Shown here: positions 43,931 through 55,918 of the stretch, piece by piece
Layout: every line of letters starts with the position of its first letter
How positions within the stretch are numbered: position 1 is the stretch's first letter
DNA from: Proteles cristata cristata
Taxonomy: Eukaryota; Chordata; Mammalia; Carnivora; Hyaenidae
Direction of reading: 5' to 3'
NCBI GenBank assembly: GCA_017311185.1
Contig: JAESUZ010002387.1
Span: 496,001 to 560,000, forward strand
DNA: 64,000 nucleotides
The notes under the pieces: generated by a model
Database searches by the model: none
What the model was told of the DNA's origin: nothing
Seen by the model: only the letters and a program-made list of their open reading frames with translations
Translations under genes and position numbers: made by a program

Positions 43931-44199
43931 CGAAAATCATTTTGCTTTCTTTCTGATAGGACCAAACAGGGAAATACCACAAGCAAAAGTTACCTGACAG
44001 AAGGAGCTGCAAAGGGCACCTCCCACCCATGTGTGTGCTGTAGAATTCAGTTGCTCAGAATGAAAGGTTAGTCGAGACTGGGAAAAAGTCCTATCCAAAC
44101 CACAGAGCTTGACCAGAAGCTTTCTGTTCCCATTCTGTTCCTGGTGTGACAGGGTGAGTGACACTCTACCAATATCTGCTAGTGCAGATTTCTGATATA
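43931..44199. other. Unique sequence, no gene seen
   Basis: An 88-codon minus frame at 44203-43937 has no recognised domain. Confidence 0.4.
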
Positions 44200-44636
44200 C
44201 CAAATTTACTCAAAGATTATTTATAGAGCTTCGATCTTTCACTATGTTATACAGATGATTAAAGCACAGTCCTGCCTCTGGAAGAAGCCAAATCTAGTAA
44301 AGAGATGAACATGTGAACCAATAATTGCGTCACAACAATCCCATGTTACTTACATGTGTAAAGAAAGAGCTATTGTAACACAGTCAAAATGGGGTGGAGA
44401 ATTATACAAAAGAAGATGATCTGCATCTTGTAAGTATGAGCAGAACTGGGCCAGCTGGACATGAATGAAAATGGCATAGCACATGGCAGAAGACAGAGAC
44501 AAGACACAGAGAAGTATTCTTAGTGAGAGAAGAAAAATGAAATGGCATGACACGAGGGTCTGTGTGGCCCCAGTGACACGGGCTCCATTACAGAGTGACT
44601 GGACCCTCTGCCAAAAATGTATGGACTTAAATTTCA
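44200..44636 (-). mobile_element. L2, antisense (diverged)
   Basis: 'aagcacagtcctgcctctggaagaagccaaatctagtaaagagatg', then 'agaagatgatctgcatcttgtaagtatgagcag' and 'atgaatgaaaatggcatagcacatggcagaag' fit the antisense L2 pattern. Interrupted on its right by two SINEs. Confidence 0.5.
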
Positions 44637-44639
44637 AGA

Positions 44640-44825
44640 TTTTATTTTATTTCTTTATTTGTGGGCGTGGCAAAGAGAGGGAGAGAGGGAAGGGGAGAGA
44701 ACCTTAAGCAGGCTACACACCCAGCGTGGAGCCCAATCCAAGGCTTGATCTCATGACCATAAGACCCTGACCTGAGCCAGAATCAAGAGTTGCCTGCTTA
44801 ACGACTAAGCCACCTAGGCACCTCC
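44640..44825 (-). mobile_element. Older carnivore SINE, antisense
   Basis: 'ttttattttatttctttatttgtgggcgtggcaaagagagg', 'cctgacctgagccagaatcaagagttgcctgcttaacgactaagccacctaggcacc'. An imperfect flanking repeat (atttcaagatttt / atttaagatttt) lies near 44631 and 44829. Confidence 0.88.
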
Positions 44826-44850
44826 CATATTTAAGATTTTAAGAAGTCAT

Positions 44851-45050
44851 GGGGCGCCTGGGTGGCTCAGTCGGTTAAGTGTCTGACTTCAGTTAGGTCG
44901 TGACCTCATTGTTCATGAGTTTGAGCCCCGCGTCAGGCTCTGTGCAGACAGCTCAGAGCCTGGAGCCTATTTTGGCTCCATTCTGTGTCTCCATCTCTCT
45001 CTTCCTTCCCCCCCCGCCAAACCATGAATAAACATTAAAAAAAAATTCTT
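44851..45050 (+). mobile_element. Felid tRNA-Lys SINE
   Basis: 'ggggcgcctgggtggctcagtcggttaagtgtctgacttcagttaggtcgtgacctcattgttcatgagtttgagccccgcgtcaggctctgtgcagacagctcagagcctggagcc'. Head nearly consensus. It faces the preceding SINE head-to-head with a 25-bp gap. Confidence 0.94.
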
Positions 45051-45335
45051 TTAAACGATTTGAAGGAGACTTACACAGGCAAATAGGCAACCTATCCTGC
45101 AGCAATTGAAAATAGAGAAGAAGGGATAGATTCAAAAGCAATTGAAGAGATAAAAGCCACAATTCTTGGTATGGAGAAATAGAGGAAAAGAATCAGGAAT
45201 AATTCTAAGTTTTCTAGCTTCTTGACAATATCAGGTAGCAGGATCTGGAGCTCAGGAGGCACGTACTGAAGCACAGATGATACACAGCCTCTGGATGAGG
45301 CAGATGGAGGTGTTAGTGAAGAGCAGCCTAGTGCT
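45051..45335 (-). mobile_element. L2, antisense (probable)
   Basis: 'gaatcaggaataattctaagttttctagcttcttgac', 'ggatctggagctcaggaggcacg', 'ctctggatgaggcagatggaggtgttag' fit upstream antisense L2 sequence. Likely the continuation of the 44200 piece. Confidence 0.4.
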
Positions 45336-48119
45336 AGGGGCACCAGAGACTCAGAATTGGGGTCATTAATAACATAGTGCTAAACAGATGGTCAAAAAAT
45401 GGAACCCCACCCCTACCATCAGCACAGTGTACACAGCAAGGGTACACGAGGTGTACAATAAGGTCTAGAATGAAGTAGTGGGGACTGCCAACATTTATGA
45501 AGGAATCCAAGGTATTGGCAAGCACCAGAAACCACTACTCTCAATGCATAAGACAACTAGGCATGGAGCTGTACAAGTACTTGCAATTACTGAATAACGG
45601 TCGAGCTTTATGAAGTGCCTGCTAAATGCAGTGTCATTATATGTGTAATGACAGATGTGAAGATTACTACAATTTGTTAAAAAAAAAACAAACAATACTC
45701 TCAGCATCACACGAAAAGAGTCTCTTGAACAGAGAACACACGAGTGTACCCAAACATGCAAGGATGTGAGCTAAGGGAGGACACAGGGGTGAGGAGAAGG
45801 GAGGGCTGGTAGACCCCGGGTGTGACAACGTAGTGCTGGTTGTGAGCTGAACTCGGACTAGTCAACTTCTCATAACCAAACTGTAATATGAACGAGTGTT
45901 TCCGTATGCAGCAGGAGCTTTACAAAGCAGGATACGGTTGCTAGTAAAGGGTTCTACACAGATGATGGAGGGACAGATCAGAGAGGGGGAGGTCACCTGT
46001 AAATCTCTGGTCAGTGTGGTAGCCGTACCCAGCCTTTACCCAACCCCATGCTATGGGTCTTGGGAAGACCTTGCCACAGAGAAACAATGGATATAAACCA
46101 TTCAGGGATTTGCCAGAGGTGGGGGGGGGGGTGTGTCGCGGGTGGGGAAGGAGCCTGCATGAAACTCTCCAGCTGCCTTTTCTTCCACTGCCATGAGCCT
46201 TGAAGTCCCTTGAACCATCAAGTGCTAGGAAGCCACGGGATACAGCCATCTAATAATCTGTCCAGTGCCTCTACCAACTGTGGGTAGATTCTGCCAGTGC
46301 CAGCCATGTTTCCCGTTTTGTTTTCCCACCATCTTCTGTTTTCATATTTACACAATGCATTTATGTTCTGCAGAATATAAATTTAGATTTTTAAAGCTAG
46401 ATTTCAATTGAGATTTAAAAATTATTAAATATTTCAGAGTCCTTCATCCTCCAAACTTATTGTCTTAGCAAAGAAACATTTATCTGAAAGAAATTCATAA
46501 GCTAAAAAACACTCCCTGGATAAAAGTCACAACCTGTAATATGCAATTCATGTAGTGAGTCACATACACTTACACATGCTCAGTAAGAGCTCACTGAGGT
46601 GTTATAGTCAAAAAAGTCAAGATAAGGAATTTTTATTAAACCTGTTATAAATATCATACTACTTAATATATTTGTCTATATATTAATAATACTTATCATT
46701 ATATCTATATTAATGATATTTAATGATTGAGTGAATTAATGAAATTAATTTACTAGAAAGGTGCATATGCATTTATATGTAATTTGGGTTAATTAGGTCT
46801 TTATTATCTGCATAATATGATTGTGTTAAATAAGTCCATCCTAAAATGAACAGGGAAAATCAATCTGTCAGGATAAGGATGGAGAAAAAAGAAATGACAG
46901 TTATATGGAGTTCTAGCCTACATGGTATTGGATTTTTGTGTTTTTCTCTATGTGTGAAAACTGTGTACACACATGTGAGAGAGAGAGAGATGATGATGAT
47001 GATGATGATGTTCTTTAGTATAAGGAACAAACTCTCCTACCATGTTTCTAATTGAATTTTGATTAACAATTAATGCCACCCCTTGCTCATCTAAATGTTT
47101 AGAATGCAATTATATGTATTTAATAGTAAAATTCTGAATGCATTCAGAAGTCTTTTTGGGAATTCAGAAAGCATTTTGGAATCTGGTAACATTTCAAAAA
47201 TACCGCCATGAACAATAATTGTCATCTTAGCAAGGAGAGAAGGTTCAGATTACTAGAGATTGAAGGTCAACAAATGGCACTAACAAGGGTTTTCTGCAGG
47301 TTTTTAAATCTGATCCATCTGAAGAGCTCAACATTCTCTCAAGAACATAATTTCTCCCAGCACCATATCTAAGATGTCTTCTCACTTTATCCATAGAAGG
47401 ACGGGCTAGATATGTTCCAAGATGTTCCATCATGTACAACAGATGCTCTCTCACAGAACTGGGATCAAACCTCAAGCCAACTGGTTTCTATTGCAGCATC
47501 TTAGCAGAAAATTGTTATCTTCAAGAAAAACTGCTAGTAAAAACTGGGATGAATTTATGTTCAAATCTAAGAGGAACGGAAATTAAACAAACTGAGTTAG
47601 CGACTTGACATGACAGAATGAGACATCTAAAGGGCAAGGCAGTTTAACTTTAGGATAAAAAAGATTTCATTCTAAATTTTTTCCAAATTTATTCAAAGAA
47701 ACCCACTGGAAAAAAAAATTAGGACACGGGAACACAGGAGGGTCTCCCAGCTTATGACCAGTGTTGGATACCCCAAGATGGCACTAGCTTGGACTGGATT
47801 GCCACAAAGCAGGAGCGTAGTGAAGGAGGAAGCCGGTGGTGATCTCTTTGGGATGGTAAGAGCATGAAAGGAATTAGCATGAATATTCATCGGCAGGGCA
47901 GGTCCAGTTTTCACCTAGCATTGGTGTTTATTTGGGGTGGTTCGAAGGCTGAACTGATGGAGACCATAAGGAAGACACATTAAGGCACACAACACTTGTA
48001 CCTGCCCCCTCTTGCCAGCAACACTTCATAAGAGTCTTGGTCCTCCTCATTCTACTGAACAACAAGAATCTATCCATTTGTTTAAAAAGTAGGCAAAAGA
48101 GGCATTTGTGTTAAATGTC
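45336..48119. other. Unique sequence, AT-rich centre
   Basis: Includes an 11-G run (46121-46131), a TA-rich region at 46630-46770 and a GA/GAT microsatellite. A 76-codon minus frame at 47475-47245 is unassigned. No gene supported. Confidence 0.45.
46977..47010 (+). repeat. (GA)n-(TGA)n compound microsatellite
   Basis: A short GA run followed by seven TGA units. Confidence 0.9.
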
Positions 48120-48130
48120 AAAGACACTCT

Positions 48131-48761
48131 TACACTGTTGGTGGGAATGTAAACGGGTGCAGCCCCTCTGGAAAACAGTGTGGAGGTTCCTCAGGAAACT
48201 AACAGTAGAACTCCCCTAGGACCCAGCAATAACACTGCTAGGAATTTACCCAAGGGATCCAGAAATGCTGATGCATAGGAGCACATGTACCCCAGTGTTC
48301 ATAGCAGCACTCTCCACAATAGCCAAAACATGGAAAGAGCCTAAGTGTCCATCAACGGACAATGGATCAAGAAGATGTGGTTTATCTATACCATGGAATA
48401 CTACATGGCAATGAGAAACAATGAAATCTGACCATGTGTAGCAATGTGGATGGAACTCGAGGGTGTTATGCTGAGCAAAATAAGTCAGGCAGAGAAGGAC
48501 AGATACCATATGTTTTCACTCATATGTGGAACAGGAGGAGCTTAACAGAGGACCATGGGGGAGGGGAAGGGAAAAAAATAGTTAAGGAGAGGGAGGGAGG
48601 CAAACCATGAGAGACTCTTAAATAGTGAGAACAAACTGAGGATTGATGGGGGTGAGGGAGAGGGGAAGGAGGATGATGGGCATGGAGGCAGGCACTTGTT
48701 GGGATGACTGGATGTTATATGGAAACCAACATGGCAGCAAACTATCATAAAAATTTTTTAA
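48131..48761 (+). mobile_element. Young L1 3' end, 5' truncated, with perfect TSD
   Basis: 'cactgttggtgggaatgtaaacgggtgcagcccctctggaaaacagtgtggagg' through 'gaatactacatggcaatgagaaacaatgaaatctgacc', a purine-rich 3' UTR ('ggaggggaagggaaaaaaatagttaaggagagggaggg') and terminus 'gttatatggaaaccaacatggcagcaaactatcataaaaa'. An 11-bp TSD (aaagacactct) lies at 48120-48130 and 48762-48772. Same subfamily as 60774-61882. Confidence 0.95.
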
Positions 48762-48878
48762 AAAGACACTCTGGGAACAGAAAGCCGTGAAACGAACTGA
48801 TGCAGAGGGGAGTCTCTCATGAGTTTACAGGGCTTACAAGTGAAAATCTTGGTAATGGATTAATAATGAAGCTTGCTG

Positions 48879-49055
48879 GGGTGTCTGTGTGGCTCAGTCG
48901 GCCAAGCATCTGACTTCGTCTCAGGTCATGATCTCACAGTTCATGGGTTTGAGCCCTGCGTCAGGCTCTGTGCTGACAGTTAGCTCAGAGACTGGAACCT
49001 GTTTCAGATTCTGTGTCTCCCTCTCTCTCTGATTCTCCCCTGCTCACGCTATCTC

Positions 49056-49101
<46 letters not shown>

Positions 49102-49139
49102 AAAAATAAATAAGACATTAAAAAAAAATTTTTTTTAAC
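48879..49139 (+). mobile_element. Felid SINE with perfect 15-bp TSD and expanded CT tract
   Basis: 'ggggtgtctgtgtggctcagtcggccaagcatctgacttcgtctcaggtcatgatctcacag', body, then a CT tract expanded to about 70 bp (49032-49101) and an A-rich tail. TSD taatgaagcttgctg lies at 48864-48878 and 49140-49154, identical. Confidence 0.95.
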
Positions 49140-49154
49140 TAATGAAGCTTGCTG

Positions 49155-50814
49155 TGAACCGGAAGGCTTCCATCACGGTTATGAGTCAGGGACTTTCCCT
49201 CTAAAGTCCAATTGACAACAGAGTGGCCTGGCCCGGGGCCTCACATCACAAAGCCAGGCAAAGGTATCTCCAACCAGCATTGGGTGTCTCCTCCCGGTCA
49301 CCAAAGTACTCATTTCACGTGGTTGCTCACCGTTAATGAAAACCTTAGAAAATCAGAGAATGTGATCCTTTGGCAGACCAGTGACTGCTTTTAATTTGTC
49401 TTAACTAAACTGTTCCATCTTCATTGGTGATTACCGGTGCCTTGGTTTACTGCCTGATATATACCAGGCTAACCCTTCTTGAGAGTCTTCTGTAAAATAG
49501 AATTTTACTTACACGTATATGTTGTGCTGTGTATTGCCTATTACTGTCCAGCTCCATCCGAAACATGCAAGGGGTAGTTTCCAGCAAGGGGGTTAGTGTT
49601 GCCTGGTACGGAATTACATACGGGGACAAGAATGTGACCCTCTCTGCTCCAGTGCTCCCTGAATATAACAATTATGCAAATTCTTTTTGTGCAGGCTTAA
49701 GAATGTGCTATGAGCATTTTCGGTGGGCCTGGAGAAGCGGCCTTCCTAGAGATGATAGAAATACTATAATTAAATCATTTCAAGGGATTGGAATGTAACA
49801 CGGTGTTACTGTGCCCTCTTTGTAGTCTGCGACTACTATCTTAGGGGGAGTATTACACTTGGATCCTTCTCAAGATCTCTGGTTAGAGCTTCTTGTTGAA
49901 GAACAAAGGGAAGGTTGAACCTCTCATTAGAAACAAAGTTATAATTCCGTGCCCCTGCACTTCCTCCGCTAGCGTTTGGCGCTAGCGACATATCAGGAGC
50001 AGACCGTCATCCCAGGATTCGATAAAACCATCATTTTGGCAAAACAAAACAAAACAAAAATCTGGCCTTAGGAAACCGTGAGTCATCTCTGTGATCCCTT
50101 CAGCTGTGCTTTGGGCTGGGGGTAATAAATCATGCATAAATAATAATCACCAAAATTAAATGTGTGGATGTTGGATAATTCTTTGTCATTGTTACTCACT
50201 AATAACAGTAATTTGGTTAAGTAAATTGTATTGATATCAAATGTTCCTAGGATGCAGCTTTCAATTAACAGGTCATGCATTCCGTCTTCAAATGACACAA
50301 CATTTCACTTGCTGTTTCCTCCTTGATCATATTTAAAAGAGTTTCCCAAAGCCTCTTTCTTCTTTTCATTTTTCGGGTCTGGCCTTCCCTGTGTGGCCAA
50401 CGCCATGCGCTCCTGGGGCAAGGTCGGACAGATCGGCTGTCACTGCCAAGGACGGATGGTGCTGGTGCCCTCCTCGTTCCCATGCCAGAGCTGAGGTCCG
50501 AGCCCAGCTCCACCCTTTCTCTTGGGCCCCATGGTGCTTGCCCAGGTGGGGCGTGGAGCCTCCCACACACAGTTGGAGGGCCCCACCTTTGGTCTTCCGC
50601 AGCCAGCAAGGAGACCCTGACCAAGTATAGAATGGAGTGCCTCTGTGCTTCTAGAAACACCCCACAGAGTCCTTGTTGGCTTCACTCAGCAAAGCACATC
50701 TTCTATTCTCCCACCCAACTGGAAAGTCCACTCAAAAGAGGGCCAAGATGAACTGTTTGCCAGCCTCCAGCTCTGCTCTTCTTCCAGAAGCTCTCTCTCT
50801 CATTTGATTCCCAG
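49155..50814. other. Mostly unique sequence, no gene supported
   Basis: Contains paired CGCTAGCG octamers (49967-49987) and a (CAAAA)n-type run at about 50041-50058. From about 50350 it is GC-richer, with overlapping frames of up to 142 codons on both strands that I do not recognise. Confidence 0.45.
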
Positions 50815-50990
50815 TTCACACAATGACAATCATGGCACGCCGCTCCCTCTACCCTTCCAGAATAACAAAATGCTGGACCTAGAGGTGAACCGACGCTGCC
50901 ACCTTAGTGATCTGGCCCAAGCTGCACAGCAGGTCAGTGGTAGTAGAGTCAGGACAAGAACCAAGGGCCCCAGGGCCCCAGGGCAGAGCT
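50815..50990 (-). mobile_element. MIR-like ancient SINE, antisense
   Basis: 'agaggtgaaccgacgctgccaccttagtgatctggcccaagctgcacagcaggtcagtggtagtagagtcaggacaagaaccaagggcccc' fits the antisense core of MIR-type repeats. Confidence 0.6.
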
Positions 50991-51229
50991 TGGCCCCCTA
51001 TGCTGGAGGCACTTGAAAATAATCGAAGCCATCTGTGCGCAGTCTTCCCGGCTGGACAATACAGCATAACCAGTTTTAGACTAAATCACCCATTGGACAG
51101 TCGCAGAATCTGAGGTCAAAAGAGGCGAATGAGAAAGCTCCGCTATCCAGAGGGAGAGCCCTGTTATACAGAGACCTCCTGGTCCACAGCCCAGGTCTCT
51201 CTCCCAGCTGCCCTGCTTCCTGCCAAAAA

Positions 51230-51592
51230 GGGGTCTCTGGATGCTATCTGGGGCCACGTACTTCAATTCCACATAAGGACTATCAGAAATATAACGTGAG
51301 ATACAAATGCAAGCCACATGCATAATTTAAAATTTCCTAATGGCCACATTTTCAAATGTAAAAGAAAGAGACGAAATCAATCCTACTAACGTGTTTTATT
51401 TAACCCTGTATTCCACGACTCATTACCATTCCAAGGTGAGCTCTCTAAGGTATTATTAAGATATTTTACATTCTTTTTTTATGCCAATTCCTTGAAATTC
51501 AGTGTCTACATTCATGGCTCCTCTGTAGGGACCAGCTACACTTTAGTGCTCAGTAACCACAGGTGGCTAGTGGCTGCTGTGCTTGAACAAGC
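51230..51592 (+). mobile_element. hAT-type nonautonomous DNA transposon relic
   Basis: 'aatataacgtgagatacaaatgcaagccacatgcataatttaaaatttcctaatggccacatt', 'gttttatttaaccctgtattcc', 'ttattaagatattttacattcttttttt', 'gaaattcagtgtctacattc', 'gtgctcagtaaccacaggtggctagtggctgctgtgcttgaac' follow a common mammalian short DNA-transposon consensus. I believe it belongs to the hAT group; subfamily not assigned. Confidence 0.65.
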
Positions 51593-53235
51593 GAACCCTG
51601 GCATCAGCTTCACCTCCGGGAGCAACAGCAGCCTCACTGTATGATGCTCTATTGCGGGTACCTCAGCAGGTATGTGACCTGCTAACGCAGGGGCAGGTCC
51701 TGGCCACAAAGCCACTGCAGTGACCCCTGGCATTAACACCAGCTCCACCTTCCTTCATCGTTGCACCTCAAAGGCTAGGGGAAAAGAGTGTCAGATATGT
51801 TGACATTGACAGAACACGGTGGTGGTGATTTCCAAGGTCTCTTCAAGCTCTATAATGGTGATTCTGAAGCTGCTCGAAAGACTGATGTCTTCAAGAACTG
51901 AATCTGCTCACAAAATAAACTGTGACCCTCCCTCAGTCAACTGGGGCAAGTGTACTCAGCTCCAAATCCTGCATAAATGCAGGAGGCCAGGCAAATCCAT
52001 AACGAAATTATAGTTGGCTAACAACCAAATGCATCTCAACCCAAATGAGAGCAACTTTCTCTATATCTGACATTACACCAGATAGCAAAGATATCTGGCA
52101 TATTATTGTTGCTTATTTAATATTTTTCACAGTAGAAAGTGCTCTTCGTTTGCAAACTACACAACAGAATAGCACAGGCTGCCATATTGAGGATGTATCT
52201 CATTAATGTCACCATTTAACTCCAGTGTTGACTTAGTTAAGCTTCCATTGTATTTTCTGCTTCAAGAAGGAGGCAGGATGACTTGAAATGAGTTATAGTC
52301 TACTTTAGACAGATCCTCTGAGTACAAAACCTATAATTCAGTAGTTGTCTGGACCAGTTGTCTGGCCATTTGAACCTCCTGAGGCAGAGAGAAGCATGAT
52401 CCAGGAGACTGCCTAACGCGGCCCATGGAGAGGCAAACTCTGGTCAGGCACTGGCTGGGCTTGGAGCCTTGGGGCGAGGCCAAGTTCAGAGAAGAGGGCA
52501 AGGAGGGGACGTGACCCAAAAAGCCACCAGGAAGGGTGACCGCTGGGGAATTCAGGAAGAGAAAAGTAGAAGAGGAAATGAAAGAGCAGGCTTGAACACC
52601 TTGGGAAACTACCTCCACATCAAAGGCTTGCGTGGACACTTAGTGTTCATGCCTCCAGATAAGTGTGTGTCTAGGGTACAAAGGATCTTGGGAAGGGTTA
52701 GTGCCTCATAAGAGAAAGAAACCCACCCTGTGGGTCATGATTCTCCTAGAGCCTCCTGCAGTTGAGGGCTGCAGCAGACGACCCCCACTGCCGGGCAGTG
52801 ACTGGGATCATTCTTAGCCCATCCGTCCTTTCCTGAAATAGATGGCCGTGGTCGAGACTAGAATTAGATTGCTGGCATATTTGGTGCTATTTGCTCCAAG
52901 TTCATTAGCTCCTGATGTCACCCAGAGCAGCTGTGGGGCCTCATCAGAACAAAGCAGCGGGAAGAAAGAGCCCAGTGGTTGTGAAGGCTGGTCCTCTGTC
53001 ACATTAGTCGTCCAAAGCCCCCCAGGCTTCTGGGACACTACACGCCAAAATGGCAGGGTCTAAGACCTCAGGTTGTAGAGGGAAGCAGAAAAATTACCAC
53101 CCCTTTGCCTCTGGTGCGTAGAAGTCCATTTCTAATCTCTAGGTCAGCTCTGGCGCCGCCAGCGCTTGGTTTCATTCATTACCCCTCAACCAGTTTCGCA
53201 GGTAAAGAGCATGGTCCCACAGCTGGGCACTGTCC
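51593..53235. other. Unique sequence, no gene seen
   Basis: Moderately GC-rich. Frames of 60-102 codons on both strands without recognised similarity. Confidence 0.45.
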
Positions 53236-53352
53236 CATGTTAGCCGTGTCATCTCGAACAAGGCACACCAAGATCCAACGTGAAGCATTTTTGTGAGGAT
53301 TAAATGAGTTTGTGCGAGTTCCAGCATCTCACGCTGACACATAGACGCCTTC
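53236..53352 (+). mobile_element. MIR 3' part (probable)
   Basis: 'gccgtgtcatctcgaacaagg', 'tttgtgaggattaaatgagtttgtgcgagttccagcatctcacgctgacacatagacgccttcaatgg' follows the MIR 3' half. Confidence 0.6.
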
Positions 53353-55579
53353 AATGGATAGAATTGATCCCTGTTTTATTCTTAGAAGTGTGACACCACC
53401 ATCGCCACCATTACTGCTATTATCCCAGGAACAGGGGACCCAGAGAGAAGGGCAGCTAGAGCTCACCCTGGAGAAGGGAGCTGAACATGCGAGCCATGGT
53501 TAGTCTACAGTACGGAGGGGCTAATAGAGACAGGCCAGGCCACAGGAGCACAAAGAAATCTCTCTGAACCCTCCGGGGAAGGAGGAGCCGATCAGAGGTT
53601 TCAGAGGCGGCCTGAAACCCAAGCTGAGCTTGAAGGGTGAGTGGGCATGGCCCTCTCTGGACAGGCAGGGGTGGGAAGGGGAGGGCTGAGGAAGCTCTCT
53701 GGCCCTCCTGCTTCTGGATTCTGGAGACCACCTCCCCCCACCGGGTTCCCGATGGTCCTGTCTTCAGCAGACCTCAGACACTTCTCCCACCTCTGCCCCT
53801 TCCTCCATAAACCACCGCAGAGCAAAACTCAGCTTCTACATTTCTCACCTGCTGGCCCTGCACGAAGTACCCAGGCATTTTGATCATTTTAAACAGCTTT
53901 TTTTTTTTTTAACTATTAACAACAGAAAAATGCATGAACACTTTAAATAGAAAATTCAAGGAATATACAGCCGTAAAAGGCAGAGTGTAGTCAAGAGAGC
54001 TCTGGCCGTGATTTTGCTCAGGCTTTGGGTTGGATGGACCCGAACACGGGCTCATCGGATCACTCTGGACAAGCAGAAGAGGCACAGAATGGTTGTCTGA
54101 GTTGCACACTTTCAAGCAACAGGGTCCTGTTGAGCAGAACCCCCAAACCGTCACAGCAGACTTCAGACCCTCACTTGGTGTCCAGGCCCGAAGCACAGCG
54201 TAGCGTGTCCCCTGGGTGGTGAGAAGTGGGTGCTGCCTGAGGCTTGATCTGAGCACCGGGTTGGGCTGTTGGCCTCGGATGTCAAATCGGTTTCTCCGGG
54301 GGAAAGGAGAGGAACGCTCCGTGCTCACACACCCTGGCGGCCTCTGGGCAAATGTGTGAGAGGAGCCCGTGTGCCGTGGGGAAGAGCCCTGTGACAGCAG
54401 GGGCACCTTTAAGACGAAGCAGAAGGAGACAGTTCAATCCAAAGGTATGTTTTCCTTTGTGCATTTCCCCCTCCCCTTTCAAAGGCATTCGTTTCAGGAA
54501 CGAAGGCTTAGTTATCGGAGCAGAGAATATAAAACCCAAGATAATGCGGGCCCTTCCATCACGAGCAACCCAGCCGCCCCCGTGCTCGGGCCTACGGAAC
54601 TGCTTTAATAACATGCCTCCTTTTTCCTCATTAAGTATTTCAAAGTTACTGACTTTGTGGGATCCTGGAGGAAGCCGTAAAAGGCAGATCAAACGAAACA
54701 GCCTCTGCCCGTCCTGGCCCCTCCCCGGGCTGAGCCCCCCGCCCATGCGTTATTGCACGATGCCGTTTACAGCCCCATTCATCATCTCTCACTACCTGCT
54801 TGGGAACAGGATCGGGGTCAACAAGAAAGAAGCCTGAAGAAGGAGATCTGGAGGCCTGGGAGAGCGGGTCTGAACACAGCTAAGGAGACACAAGCAACCA
54901 AGGAAGCCCCGGGGAAAGTCTTACTGTCCCTCGGGCCCCGCACTCTCTGTTCGCCCCACCAAGCTCCCGCAGCCCTTCACACAAATCTCTGCTCTAGAAG
55001 TTTCCGCAGGGAGCTGCGCTTCGCCATTAGGTGTCTGGACCTCTCCCCTGGACAGCTCCTGCGTGGGCGTGGGGGGTGGCCGCAGGTCTCTTGTGTCCTG
55101 GACCTGCTGATCCGGGGACGCTGAGAGAGTCACCCCAGGAAACCCAGCTTCATTTGTCTTTTTAAAACTGAAAAGGTCGCGTGAGAAGGCTTCTCGAATA
55201 CCTTCACGTTTGCTGAGGTTTTATCAAACCTTCCCGTAGGCTGAGGTACTGAAGGGAGAGAAAGAAGGACCGTCGCGCAGACTCCCGTCAACCAATGCTG
55301 CTAGCGTCGCCGGGCGTATTTACTTCCAGAATCTCAGGAAGCACTTTAAAGCCTGACTTAGGCTAACATCTGTGTGTCCTCCATATAAATGAATGACGGG
55401 GTGTGCACTGTGGGAACTGCTGTGTAGCAGATTTTACCCTCCATTTAAAGAATGATAGTTATCCAATGCCCCGTGGACAGAACCACGCTGAAAAATTAAG
55501 AAGCAGATATGTTATGCCCCGGACTCAGCTTCCTACCGTTTATGAGGATCTCCCGAATCAACTCCACCGCCAAGCGGTG
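53353..55579. other. GC- and CpG-richer unique sequence
   Basis: By eye one of the CpG-denser parts of the window (notably 54240-54340, 54545-54600, 54990-55080), but not clearly a CpG island. Frames of up to 165 codons lie open on both strands at 53909-54837; with such composition these are expected by chance. No splice-bounded exon I can defend. Confidence 0.4.
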
Positions 55580-55918
55580 CCAGTGACCCACGCCCCACCT
55601 CCCTCCCCCCACCTCCCTCCACACCCACGACTGCCACACACACACCACCTCCCACCACACCTCGCACCTGCCCACACGCCCCCCTCTTCTACACACACAC
55701 CTCCCTCCCACACACCATCTCCACACACCCATGACCTTCCCACACTCTCTGTCACCTTCTCGAACCGACCACCTCCCCACACCCACCACTCCAGCCCGTG
55801 CACCACCACCTCCTTCCACCCCTCCTCCCTCCAGTCCGATCTTCCCTCACTACCCCCACCCCCACCTCTCCTCACTATTACCTTTTCCTCTACCTCCCCC
55901 CACACATGCACGCACCAC
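55580..55918 (+). repeat. C-rich, nearly G-free low-complexity tract
   Basis: About 340 bp built from CCACC, CCTCC, CACAC and CCCAC units with few G on the plus strand. The plus-strand frame (55403-55999, Pro/His/Thr/Ser-rich) and the minus frames (Gly/Trp/Val/Glu-rich) stay open because of the composition. Confidence 0.93.

Noticed and set aside
46121..46131. Run of 11 G, considered as a quadruplex site
   Set aside because: A single homopolymer run with only one further short G group nearby; weak evidence and prone to sequencing error.
49667..49681. Octamer ATGCAAAT with a nearby AACAAT, resembling a SOX/POU composite site
   Set aside because: Orientation and spacing differ from the known composite element, and an 8-mer is expected by chance in 64 kb.
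53909..54837. Opposed frames of 154-165 codons
   Set aside because: Overlapping open frames on both strands in GC-richer DNA; none has a recognised motif or coherent exon borders.
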